Origin: Monomorium pharaonis
Lineage: Eukaryota; Arthropoda; Insecta; Hymenoptera; Formicidae
Direction of reading: 5' to 3'
Length of the DNA stretch: 64,000 nucleotides
Assembly: GCF_013373865.1 (NCBI RefSeq)
Contig: NC_050468.1
Coordinates: 4,963,456-5,027,455, forward strand
A model generated the notes under the pieces. That model was not told the DNA's origin. It saw only the letters and a list, made by a program, of their open reading frames with translations, and did not search any database. Both the position numbers and the translations under genes were made by a program. Below, piece after piece: positions 49,501 to 60,018 of this stretch; the stretch's first letter is position 1, and the number at the start of each line of letters is the position of its first letter.

Positions 49501-50211
49501 AAGTTATCGTACACAATAGAAAACAATTCATATAACATGTCTATTAATAATTTTGTGTTGAAATTTAACATATTCAAAATTTAATATAATATAATATAAT
49601 TATTGTTTGCATATTTTGTATTATCAAAAATTAATATTTAACATTTCTAGCGTTAAAATAAAATTATTTATGAGTAAATAAACAAATAATGTGTTTTATA
49701 CATAAATTCTAAGATAAATAAATAACATGTACGTTAAAACATTATCAATGCTAATTTTCTTTTATTTAAAAAATGTGTTTTTTATAATTTGTTTCCAAAT
49801 TGTGTCAAAGTATTACATTTTTATATTAATCTTCTATATAATAATTATGTTACCGTCTAATATTTATCTTGATTAAATTAACATAAAAATATGAGTGGAC
49901 CGTAATTCGGGACCTGTAATATATGTTAAATTTAACACAAATTTTTCGACATTGTACATAAAAATGTGATCTTATCTAATTAAATATTTATATTAAATTA
50001 CTTTTTAGACGTAGCTACCGGCAGCACTGTAGATTACATCAAAGGCACTTATGGTAAACACATCGCCTACACTTACGAGTTGCGTGATACAGGTCGTTAT
50101 GGCTTTTTATTGCCACCTAAACAGATTATTCCAACTGGAGAAGAGACTCTGGACTCTCTCGTAGCAATGTTTAAAGAGGCAAAGGCACGTGGGCATCCCA
50201 AAAATGTTTGA
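46551..50211 (+). CDS. secreted zinc metallocarboxypeptidase (M14A, carboxypeptidase A-like)
   Basis: The enzyme removes C-terminal residues from peptides outside the cell, typically as a digestive proenzyme. Six exons join in phase: 46,551-46,697; 47,047-47,562; 47,650-47,737; 48,689-48,891; 49,135-49,219; 50,009-50,211. They give 413 aa ending in TGA. Residues 1-17 are a signal peptide and about 18-105 the propeptide. A trypsin-type KR site (104-105) releases a ~308-aa enzyme, the usual size. Zinc ligands are H170 and E173 (HARE) and H295 (SFHSYSQ). The catalytic glutamate is E370 (TYELRDTG) and the mobile tyrosine Y347. N242-R243 bind the substrate carboxylate, and C236 and C259 match the conserved disulfide. 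V354 aligns with pocket residue 255, Ile in carboxypeptidase A and Asp in B, so large hydrophobic C-termini are the expected substrates. All key residues are intact. Confidence 0.96.
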
Positions 50212-50337
50212 AGCTAATTTAATTTATTGTAAATACTATATCAAGATATGTACAATACGTTTTTATTTAACAAATTGCTTATGTTAATTGCTTACTCATT
50301 CTATGTAATCTAATATACGTATAATAGTAATAATAAT

Positions 50338-50343
50338 AATAAA
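50338..50343 (+). terminator. polyadenylation signal AATAAA for the carboxypeptidase
   Basis: AATAAA lies 127 bp after the stop, at the end of a TAA-rich run. Confidence 0.55.
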
Positions 50344-51032
50344 TTTTGATATTTATTATTTATGTTACTATTCAACGTAACATGATTCTTTCTAGTAAAA
50401 ATAAACGATTTGTTGAATTTACTTAAGGATTAATTGGTTCTATAATACGAGCAAGTTATCAAAATTTTAAGAACTAATTTTAGATGAGTTTTATTCGTCT
50501 CTTAAAATAAATTTACAATTATTCTTTTTTTTCTACAACAGCAAAAAAATTTTGGCGTAAATGTTTGAGTTTTGGGTCTGAACAATCAACTGTAAAGGAC
50601 AAAACAATGAAAAATTTGGCTTATAATAGTTATACAACAAACGTGATATTTTGGGGTTTAAATAACTTTTAAAAGAATAAGTTAATCTAAATAAACTTTT
50701 GCACATATAGTTATTACAGATTTATTAAAATTTAATTTAATTCATAATGCTACTTAAAGACCTGCACTTTTCTTATGGGAAAATGAATTTCATTGGCTCA
50801 AACTCTGGCAAAAGATAACAAAGACATATATGTCAATTAAAAATCATCATTGTCAAGTCATTCCTATGAGTCATTTTCGACTTAGCGGCACTTGAAAATG
50901 AAAGTAAATTATATATTATTGTGTTTACAGTGTGTGCATTAGTCAAGACTAATTATAGTGTTTCAATCAATTAATTACACATGTGCGTGTGTGCGTGTTT
51001 ATTTCGTATTTATATAATTACAATTAATAGTT
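50344..51032. other. AT-rich noncoding DNA
   Basis: Nothing recognisable follows the carboxypeptidase gene here. Confidence 0.4.
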
Positions 51033-51241
51033 TAAGAGGATGCTGAAGTCAAACTTGATCGGGGTCAATAATGGTCATGTTTACACCCTGCAATTAGGCC
51101 GTGGCCTATATCCCAAATTCGACCTAAATTTTTTAGGTCGCTTGCTGTTAACACTTGGTAGGCGACCCGATCTGGCTTTAGATCAGGCCTCGTACTTTAG
51201 TGACTTGACCTAAAATAGGCCTGTAATTTCGATGTAAACGC
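51033..51241. mobile_element. fragment of the TTAA foldback family cut by another MITE
   Basis: TTTAAGAGGATGCTGAAG and TCAAACTTGATCGGGGTC (51,033-51,076) match the ends of the elements at 23,318 and 27,109. After about 51,077 the match stops and a different short inverted-repeat element follows (TGTTTACACCCTGCAATTAGG against GGCCTGTAATTTCGATGTAAAC, ending 51,239). Confidence 0.5.
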
Positions 51242-51304
51242 GCGCGACCCGAAAATGTTTTTTTATACATTCGAAAACTTTCTATCCAGTCTGACATGAG
51301 TCAG

Positions 51305-52079
51305 TACAGTGGAACCCCGCGTTAGCGGACTGTTCGGGGCTCTGAGTCCGCTAACGCGGGGTTATCTCCTATTGCTTGGTTTCACTCCCACTCCGTGAAA
51401 TTCAGGTAAATACGTAACGGTATTGCCATCTAACCAGTTAATGTTTACGCTTAAGACTAAATGTATTCGATCATAAAATTGCAAGCAGAGCGTCTCAAAT
51501 CAAGTCAATCGTATCTATAGCCATCCGAAAAACTCACATCTCGTACCTCTGTAAGTAATAAATTATATTCCCGAATATTTTATATTCTCTACACTTCTAA
51601 TTTATTATTATTTTCCAACATATAATTTATAAATAAAATATTATCAAATTAGAAATCCAGCTTTGATTGCAATCGGTGTTCCTTTTTTTATGTGATTACA
51701 TTTAAACAATTTACTTTAAATTAGTGTTGGCTATTTTATTTACATGTGCGTGAATTTTTCAAATAAAAATTTATATAAAAATATATTTTTATTTATATTA
51801 CACGAATAATATTTTGAAACAATTTTTTGAGACAATTTTTAATGACCATGTGGACAAAATAATAAATTCTTAAATTTAAAAAATATTAGCCATTTCATAG
51901 TCTTAAATGTATTAATTACAGATTAAAATCTTGTACAAATCTTTAAGAATACGTCGTAACTGTTTACATACTACGTGACTACATTGCTATCCCCACACAC
52001 GCTACTCGTGTAGGCCGAGTGCATATGGAGGGGATAGTTTCCGCTAACGCGGAGTACGCTAACGCGGGGTTCCACTGTA
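51305..52079. mobile_element. pogo/Tigger-like non-autonomous element
   Basis: The body 51,307-52,077 starts CAGTGGAACCCCGCG and ends CGCGGGGTTCCACTG, flanked by TA on both sides. Subterminal CCGCTAACGCGG words are repeated at both ends. No transposase is encoded in the 771 bp. The ends match the pogo branch of Tc1/mariner. Confidence 0.8.
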
Positions 52080-52092
52080 TTCGGAGTATATC

Positions 52093-52690
52093 TGTTTTTC
52101 ACATGCTTTCACATTGAAAAAGATACTCTGCAATAGTATATAGTCAATATGTCTAAATATTTTTATCCGCGTATATGTATATGTATATAACTTTGTTTTT
52201 TTTTGTTGCGACAATACGAAAATTAACATTTTCTGAAGTTTACTTTATTGCTTATAATATTAGGTTTTTAACAAACTAAATTACGCGACAAAAAGTTTAA
52301 TATTCTCTCACATAGTCAAGCAAATAGAAATGTCTAGACATATTAACTGCACTATTTCAGATTGATATTTCCTTTTTCACATGCTTTCACATTGAAAAAA
52401 ATTACGTATCTAAATTAGTATGTCTATCATTTCTATCCGCTTGTGTATATGTATTAAAATTATGTATATTATCTTTCTCTTCCATATTGAAAATATCTAC
52501 TTGTATGTATGCGTATCATTGTTTTTTTTTTGTTGCAACACGCGGAATATACGACCTAACATTCTTTCACTCTTTTATTATAAATAAACATTTCTTTTAG
52601 ACATCAAATAATGCGATGCAATTGAAGTCTAATATTCTGTCACATAAAAATTCCCCAGACATATTGGTTGTACTGTCTCATGTATCCCAA
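52093..52690. repeat. tandem duplication, two units of about 280-320 bp
   Basis: TTTTCACATGCTTTCACATTG occurs at 52,096 and 52,375. The later landmarks TTTGTTGCGACA/TTTGTTGCAACA and AGACATATTAACTGCACT/AGACATATTGGTTGTACT follow in the same order in both units. Divergence is considerable. Confidence 0.65.
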
Positions 52691-52860
52691 CATAAGCATG
52701 GTAAAACCTTAAAGCACACATGCACGCACGCACGCACATACATTTGGTGTCTTTTCTTTACCTTTTTTTAAAGAAAGGTAATTCTGTGCGGATATTATAT
52801 ATTTTGCGGTATTAGGCAATTTAAATCTATGAAACTATTATGATTAACTTACTACGACAT
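52691..52860. other. noncoding DNA
   Basis: It holds a short CACGCACG run near 52,720. Nothing else is seen. Confidence 0.4.
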
Positions 52861-53560
52861 ATTTAAACAAAACATTAATTAATTAAATTTTAATTAATTA
52901 AATTTTAATTAATTAAATTTTAATTAATTAATTATTCCGAAGACATCTAATAATACTAGTGCTAATTCCAAATTCGTATCTTCAATCATTCTCGAGATTG
53001 GCATTTTTTAAATTTAATTATTTAATTAATAATTAATTAAATTTTAATTAAGTAATTAATTTGAAAACATCTGATAATACTAGTGCTTATTCCAAAGTCG
53101 TATCTCCAACTGTTCTCGAGATATACATGATATAAGGTTTAATTAATTAATTATATAATTAATTATTTAATTAATTAATTAATGCGAAGACATCCAATAA
53201 TACTAGTGCTTATCCCAAGTTCGTATCTAATCGTTCTTGAGATACACATGCTACAAAGTTTAATTAATTAATTAATTAATTAATTATAGATAAGCATTGA
53301 CTCTCTAAAATGTTCCGATGATATTACTGCTTATCCTAAGTTCGCATTAATTAATTAATTAATTCGAAGACATCTGATAATACTAATACTTATCCCAAGT
53401 TTGTATCTCCAACCGTTCTCGAGATATACACGTTACAAGGTTTAATTAATTAATTAATTAATTAATTAATTCGAAGACCTCTGATAATCCTAGTGCTTAT
53501 CTTAAGATCATATCTCTAACCATTCTCGAAATATATATGGTACAAGATTTAAACATCTGA
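52861..53560. repeat. ~115-bp tandem repeat separated by TTAA-rich tracts
   Basis: About six units share GAAGACATCTGATAATACTA, TGCTTATCCCAAGTTCG, CCGTTCTCGAGATA and ACAAGGTTTAATTAATT. Unit starts are near 52,936, 53,060, 53,183, 53,310 (shortened), 53,365 and 53,471. The AATTAATT linkers vary in length, which looks like replication slippage. Confidence 0.8.
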
Positions 53561-54087
53561 TCATACAGCCATCTGATGGCAAAAAAAGTAAAAGTACAAA
53601 TCCCCACCACTTAGCTGGGCGACGACGATAATAATAATGACTACGACGTTTCTTAATCTTATTCTTGGGCAAAAAATTTTAATCGCGATATCTCCGCTCG
53701 TAAGTCACGTAGCGCAAAATTAAAAAAACTTTTATTATATAAATTGGGTACGAGCTATCTATTGACCCTATTGAGAAATCCATCGGTTAAATAGTTTCTC
53801 TTGTTGAAGAGAGTTTTTCTTATTCTCTTACGTGCCGAGAGATTGTCCTTGCAGCCGGAAAGCGGGAAGAAGAAGCAGCAAATTGAATGAGGACCCCGAT
53901 TCGGGAGATGTCTGCTCGTCATTCGGAGAAAGGAGATTCTTGATCAAAAAGAGTATATTTTTTTAAATAAGGGCACAGTCTTACCCCGACTATTGCCCTA
54001 CGAAAGTGTTAAATCGTGGTACTGTGGCCCCGTTGAGACGGAAATCCACTGGACATAAGAAGAAGAAGAAGAAGCTGTATAAGTAGA
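53561..54087. other. noncoding DNA, moderate GC
   Basis: Better base balance than its surroundings, with a GAAGAAGAAG run near 54,058-54,075, but no protein or RNA is recognised. It may belong to an unidentified transposon. Confidence 0.3.
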
Positions 54088-54342
54088 GCACTAAAAAAGT
54101 AGGTATTCTTACGTCCGCCATTTTTCCTCAAACTAGCAAGTAACTAGCATATGTTTTATATATATAATACATCGCAATAACCTTTACAGTCTCAAGATCA
54201 TAAATATCGTGTCTTCGTTTCATTGTCGCATAAAGTTTGATACTTCCAAAGATTATTGACGTATATATACAAAACATACCTAATTTTTTCTGCAAGTTAG
54301 AAAAAAAATGGCGGACGTGAGAATACTCACTTTTATAGTGCC
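54088..54342. mobile_element. 255-bp MITE with ~40-bp inverted repeats
   Basis: GCACTAAAAAAGTAGGTATTC (54,088) is mirrored by GAATACTCACTTTTATAGTGC (54,321-54,341). Both arms continue inward through CGTCCGCCATTTTT or its complement. Confidence 0.7.
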
Positions 54343-54354
54343 TTAGTATAAGCA

Positions 54355-55071
54355 TAGGCCCGTATTCATAGTCGAGACTTATTTCCAAGACCGTCTTAAG
54401 TTTGGTCTTAAGATGCCCTCTAGTTTCATAGTCGACGAATAAGCAAAGACTTGAACAAAATCTCAAGTCGTGACTTGAGACTTCGTTCTGGGCTGCCGTA
54501 TTGGAAGGACGTGATCCGTCTTTGCTCTCCATTCATATATAAGTGCTAATATCAATATATAATTTTGAATTATCTCAAGCTAAGGTGTTCGGCTTGATTA
54601 ATCTGATCTTCTTCGGCGCCCAATTAATCGTATAACTTGAGGGTATAGTGCTACCTCATTTATCACCGCCATTGCGACGTCTGTTATTTGGAGAGGCAGG
54701 CGACGTCTCTTGGAATACAATATTTTGGCCATTTTGTATGGGTAGAACTACGGAGTTACCGCATGGTAATCACGTATCTTTAAAACCGTCCTTTGGAGAG
54801 GAATCACACCATCAACATCTACAAGGAAGTAAAAACTAAAAGACGAGATCTACAGATTCGAGCTCAATCTTAAAATCCAAATAAAGGACGAAATAAGGAT
54901 TCTTCACACCTAGGCCGGAATTCATAGTCGAATCTTATTCAAGTTCCAACTTAAGCACGATCTTGAGACGTCAATGCTGTTATTTCATTGGTTAAGTAAG
55001 TCTCAAGTCGGCTCGAAGCTAGACTTAAGACAATGCTTGAGCTTAAGATCGGTCTATGAATCCCGTCCCTA
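54355..55071. mobile_element. one partial and one complete copy of a GGCCCGTATTCATAG family
   Basis: A partial copy starts near 54,357 (GGCCCGTATTCATAGTCGA). A complete 156-bp copy occupies 54,914-55,069, with GGCCGGAATTCATAG and CTATGAATCCCGTCCC ends, TA on both sides, and CTTAAG and CTTGAG words inside. The DNA between the copies (about 54,530-54,910) is noncoding as far as I can see. Confidence 0.55.
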
Positions 55072-56450
55072 GAATCGGAATAAAACCGGAAAAGTTAAAC
55101 CCTCAAGGTAGCATGCTCAGCAATTTTAAGTTTTGAATAATCAGAAATTTAATTATGAAAATTATTGATGAGAGGAATATTCATCTTTTGTTAATCAACA
55201 CAAGTTGACATTGGCTTCTATTATATGATTATATTTGGATTGTAAAAAAGAAAAAAAAATCATTAATTAATATGACTAATGAATGATAAGAGTATTATAT
55301 AATTAAAAAAAAAATTAATTAAATAATTTTATGTAATCTCTTAAATATCATTATATTCAAATTATTCACTCGTTTAATGCTTAAAAGGGTTAAAACTTAT
55401 ATTATATTTTTGTATTTAATTTATTGAGCTAAAGATATACGAAATGAACTTAACAGAGTATTATATCTCTCTCGAAGGTCATAAAATAAACAGCGAATAA
55501 TCACCCTGTTGTGGAATGCTTTTTCCATGCTGGGTACATGTACAAATATTTTCTCGTTTGTGATCAAGGTCGAACATTGAATTCACAGAGAGTCATATAC
55601 TTTCCAACGAATTTACCAAGCTTTTTACAAGTACAATGTCATCAATTAATACTCTTTTTGCGTATAACACAATTTGATCTGATGTAATCATCTACACCAA
55701 ACATTATTTGCAGTAATATTGAATTTAAACAAATTTACTTGCAAGTAATTAATTTAAAAAAAAACCATGTACATTTAAAGTGGTAAATTGAATTTTTGAC
55801 TTTATTTTGGACTTTATTCTCAATTTTCTACCTGGTCGAAACCGTACCTGATGTATATAATTTAATCTGTGATCCTATTCTGTATACTATAGGTTTAATG
55901 TGATATATTGAATAATGTGATTTTACAATATTATTTATATGTATGTGATATTTTGTTTATATCTTTAGTATTAAGAGTATTTATTAAATAAATATAATAA
56001 GAAATTAAAATACAAAGAGAGTTAAATATTTAAAAAAAAAAAGATTTTTCATTATTTGCTATTTTGTTATACAATCTATTTATCTTTTTAGAGATCTAAA
56101 AAGATAATTTATTTAAACTAAATGATAAAAATATATATAATAATAATAAAAAGAGAAAAGAGTTAACTTTGAAGAAAGATTATTTATCTATTGATTTATT
56201 TATTCTAGTATAATTAACCTTCACTATAATTAAGACAAGGTTTATAACTGATATATTGAAGAAACAATAATAATAATAAAAATTATGTATTTATTTAATA
56301 AATTAGTTAGAACTATACTTTAGAGATTTATTAATTTTTGTTGAATAAAAGTTTTCTAACTTATAATTGAAAGTGTTCGAGACTATAACAGTTCCTTTAG
56401 AATTTTAACATTTCCTTTTTTTTTGCTCTGTTTTATCCGCGAGTAGTGGG
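55072..56450. other. AT-rich noncoding DNA
   Basis: No gene is recognised. Low-complexity A/T runs are common. Confidence 0.45.
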
Positions 56451-57088
56451 AGTGTAAACGATGAGTTTAATTCTTTTGAATTTGGCGGCAATTCCAAAAA
56501 AAGAGGCAGGGATTCTACCAAATAAACGCCGAGAGCGCTTCAGCACTAAATAAATTTTATTTCACTTTATTCCACAAAAGTTTTCGCCTCGGCCTCCGAC
56601 CACGCGACCGTTGGACAATTTCAAAATGGTCTCTGCGATCACGCAAGCTGCCCGTGACCAAACAAACCCGGCGCTGCTCCGATTAACCGGCACTATATAC
56701 CGCACCGCTCCAGTCCGCTCGCCGTCGTACTACCAGTCCGGGCGCAAACCTGACGCACCGCGACTTCTACGCGCACAAACTCCTGGACAACACACTCCGA
56801 AAATACCAGAGCACCTGCTCCAACCGGACGCAATTTTCGCGGGCAAAGACGCCACTCGCTCCCTGCGTATTCGTTTTAAACCTCGCTTTCATTGCTGCCA
56901 ATCCAAGGAAAACAAAGTTGCGCTCCTAACTCGCCTAGTAACTTAAGTTTCCCCTGAATTCCCTTACAGTTCGTCCATTCTGATATGACATTCGACTCGA
57001 ATGTTCGGCGGGTGTGCAACGTAGCTTTCCCCCGGGAACGCCAGATCTGAGGGGGCTACGCCCAATTAAACGGAAATCTCTGTCTATA

Positions 57089-58748
57089 CGGTAACGAGTA
57101 ACGCTCTTCTAGCTAGATACGATAGTTTATGAGAACGGTAGCCTCAGTATTTCTCGAGAATGCTCTCGATACGGTATCAGTAGCTTGCATACGGTATCCC
57201 CCACTCGTTCGAGATAGCTCTCGTAGCGAGAACAGTAACTTATAGACGGTATCCCCAAAATATCGGACGAGATTGCTCTCGACACGATAGCGGTATCTTG
57301 TATACGGTATCCCCCAATATCGATCGAGATGGCTCTCGATACGATAGCGGTAGCTTGCAAGAACGGTAACTTCCCAATACTCTAAATTGTTGGGCGCCAG
57401 GCGCGACTTCTCGCGCCACACAATAATCAACGATAATACGGTAACCAACTAGAAAGCGTTACAAGTGCCGGTAGCTCTTTCTCTCGAGACGGTAGAGTGG
57501 CGTGGTTCTTATTGAGACGGAAGGTGTGGAGATGTCGGATCGAGGCAGGTCGTATAAAGACTCGGTACTCACTTACTAAACAGTTAAAGAATATTCTGTA
57601 TTTCTATACTGATAGTAAAAAACGGTAACAATGCTGCAAGGAGTTTACTCCATGCGTCTGTACACAATTAACTCCCGGGCATTATTCTGATAGAGACAGA
57701 AACGAATTATAGACACAAAAATGTGGAAACGACAGAATTGATAATACGCGGCGGGAGGCCGACGGGGCTCTCCGCTCGAACAAAGATAAAATCACTAATG
57801 GCGGAAACAAGTCGCGGTAACAATGATTCTAATCCTGACTGTCGGCTCCGGCGTAGTCCGAGAGGGATATACTCGCGGTATCAATTATTCGGGGCCGGTC
57901 GGTCCGAGCCCTCGTGCGGCCACAAAACTCTACTCTTTCTTCAAGTTACCTTACACACTAATATCACTAGCGAAATCGAATTCGGATGACCGATGTCCTT
58001 AGTGGAAACGGTATCCGGTATCCGGTCCCGCACGAGGGTTGACCGCCTTTTCCGAACCTTACTTAATCGATGGCTGCCGAGTGATGACCTTACAATAGTG
58101 AACGGAATCCTGGTCCCTGAAGTCTTCGGTAACTGTCGCGGTATCGGGGCTCGTCCTCTGCCAAGTACACGCAGTCACGGCTTGCCGAACAGTGAGGAGC
58201 CCCGGTCCCACGCCGGCCGGCTCGAGCCGCCGCGCATGCGCGTGCTTCGATTTTCGGTCGATCCGCACGCCTCGATCCCATGCTGCGCCGCATCGCCTAT
58301 CCACTTGCCTCGTGGTCCGTGCGTGACGACTTCCGCCGGGGAGAGTGCTATAGCTCTGCCATTTTCGGTTGGCCCGGCTGGCCATGCCGTGGCCGAACCG
58401 ATCTGCGTGGCGGGCCGTTTACAGTTTGACGGTAACTCCCCCGGTCCGCAGCCCGGTGGTGTGCCCTCGGCGTGATTCCTCTCAAGAATCTTTCCTGTTG
58501 CTATGCGGTATCATTTCTGCCACGGTATCCTCACGGCGGCGGTATCCTGGCGGCTCAGGGCGGTAATAATCAGCCGGGCTCGGTGCACGGCTCGGCGGGG
58601 AAACACTGCGCGGGGCACCTCTCTTACTGTCGACTGCTCGCGATACTTTTCCCCCGATGGCTGCTCCTCCTCCGTTTGTGGTACAATAAGATTAAGCCTT
58701 CACTCGGCGCCTTAGTCCTAAATACCCTAATTAATCTGATACGGTAAC
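57089..58748 (+). repeat. array of CGGTANC motifs, all in one orientation
   Basis: I count 23 exact CGGTA(A/T/G)C words, for example at 57,089, 57,172, 57,192, 57,247, 57,291, 57,305, 57,364, 57,439, 57,623, 57,815, 57,876, 58,009, 58,016, 58,127, 58,139, 58,430, 58,506, 58,523, 58,540 and 58,742, plus near variants. I found no inverted GNTACCG in the same interval. Fewer than one is expected by chance. Some lie in a tandem repeat but most are dispersed, so local duplication does not explain all of them. Protein binding to the transposon is one possible role. Confidence 0.75.
57149..57382. repeat. four tandem units of about 58 bp
   Basis: Each unit contains CGAGAT-GCTCTCG, ACGATAGCGGTAGCTTG and TACGGTATCCCCC variants. 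Units begin near 57,152, 57,210, 57,268 and 57,324. Open frames on the minus strand here reflect the repeat. Confidence 0.75.
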
Positions 58749-59135
58749 GCGGAAACTAAAAAAGAAAGAAGCAAACGTAAAACAAAGTCGCGTCCCCCTC
58801 GGCTCGGCGAGGAGGAGCCCCAAATCGACCCCCTCGGTCGGGCTTACGCCCTTGTGACGAACGCGACCCGACGCGTCACGTCACAGGTGATACGCTTTAT
58901 CCATTACAATAAACAATATGAAAAAGTTTACGCAGAACAATAACAATAAAACACAATGATTATTCCTCAGAAAACAATGTTCGTGCAAATATCCAATAGT
59001 TTCATTTCCCCATAGATGATTACAGATTATCCTAAAGTCTGTTTCAATATTTTAGTTTCTCATGTGACATTCGCTAAATTATGCCTATCACTTATTAATT
59101 GCATTCGATGAAGATTAACTGGATATTATCACAAA

Positions 59136-59488
59136 CTAACTTTCCGTTAACACATCGGATTTGCTCCATGGCTTTAATTTATCGGAAGATAGAATTGTAT
59201 TATAAGGTTTGCTCAAAATGTTAAAGCCAGGGACATCGCGAACAACATATCGGTTATTCTCTAACACTTTGGCGATTAGGTATGGGCCCTTATATTTAGA
59301 TTTGAGCTTCCGTGATTGGCCCGGTTTCCCTTGTGAATCGCGTATTAAAACTAAATCATTTTCTTTGTACCGCGCCGGTCTCTTATGTCTACTATCGTAA
59401 TATATTTTATTGTAATTTCTTAATTTTTCTGTTGCCTCGATAGCAGCATCACGCGCTATTTGTCGCTCGTGGTCGATATCCTTCTCGA
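59136..59488 (-). pseudogene. integrase C-terminal segment, cut off by LTR insertion
   Basis: It carries the end of the gypsy integrase with a GPY-type module (YKGPYLIAKVL, then RYVVRDVPG) and a charged tail, ending in a stop at 59,136. The module contributes to DNA and chromatin contacts of integrase. The true upstream part begins at 60,019. The frame's apparent start lies inside the inserted LTR. Removing the insert and one TSD copy would bring the two integrase segments into the same frame. Confidence 0.85.
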
Positions 59489-60018
59489 TGTTGTGAGTGT
59501 GATGCACTCACACAAGAAATGTCGCAAGCGATATAAGGTGTCAAATGACACCTCGCGCGCGGACATCGCCCGGCCTACATACCGGGCGTCGCACCGGGTA
59601 ATGCACCCGATTGCTTAATAAACAACACCCAAAATCTCCTGATTTTGGGGTGGAATCTGCATAGCTAGCAATTGCTGGCTAAGCAAGAACATTGACCAAA
59701 GGCCAGTGACCGGGAAGTACCCTTCCCGGTTATACACCAAAAATCGGTGTATATAAACACCAAGGTACAGACAACGAGCGGGCTTTGGTACACATTATAC
59801 ACCGACGAACGTATGTCGCTCATCCTTTTATATTTGTCACGGGTATTAACGAATTACGTCAGTGTAACTCACAATCAGTGTAATCAAGATAGAAAATATA
59901 TATACACATTGTTATACGACAATCGGCTACAATCTCTCAAGAATCCTGACCCGAGGAGTATCGACGGACGATCCCAAATATTTGTGACCCTTTATCCACC
60001 AAAAGGTCACAACATCGA
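59485..60018. mobile_element. solo LTR inserted in the gypsy integrase
   Basis: The body is 59,489-60,014 (526 bp), starting TGTTGTGAG and ending GGTCACAACA, with an 8-bp inverted terminus TGTTGTGA/TCACAACA. It is flanked by the 4-bp direct repeat TCGA (59,485-59,488, 60,015-60,018). Inside are AATAAA (about 59,618) and TATATAAA (about 59,750) on the + strand. Their order does not settle which way the LTR reads. No internal domain remains, as expected after recombination between two LTRs. Confidence 0.85.

Larger units (their letters stand above)
56451..58887 (-). mobile_element. GC-rich LTR-like region next to the gypsy element
   Basis: It is much richer in GC than the rest of the window and lacks convincing coding sequence. 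It lies directly beyond the pol 3' end, where a 3' LTR is expected. On the minus strand, TATATA (56,694-56,699) is followed 120-140 bp later by two AATAAA signals (56,566-56,571 and 56,556-56,561), the order expected for U3, R and U5. Possible ends are TGTAAACG (56,451) and CGTCACA (58,881-58,887). An LTR of 2.4 kb would be unusually long, no polypurine tract is obvious, and the second LTR would lie outside the window, so the boundaries are provisional. Confidence 0.4.

Noticed and set aside
54128..54532. 134-codon minus-strand frame
   Set aside because: It spans two unrelated MITE fragments and has no recognised domain.
57113..58475. Open frames of 108-160 codons in the GC-rich region
   Set aside because: GC-rich DNA has few stops. 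The frames are rich in Arg, Pro and Ser, overlap on both strands, and coincide with the CGGTANC array and tandem repeats.
57016..58887. Alternative reading as a 1.9-kb solo LTR flanked by GGTG
   Set aside because: TG and CA ends with GGTG on both sides can be drawn, but the ends share little inverted similarity and a 4-base match is easy by chance. The TATA and AATAAA signals would be left outside.
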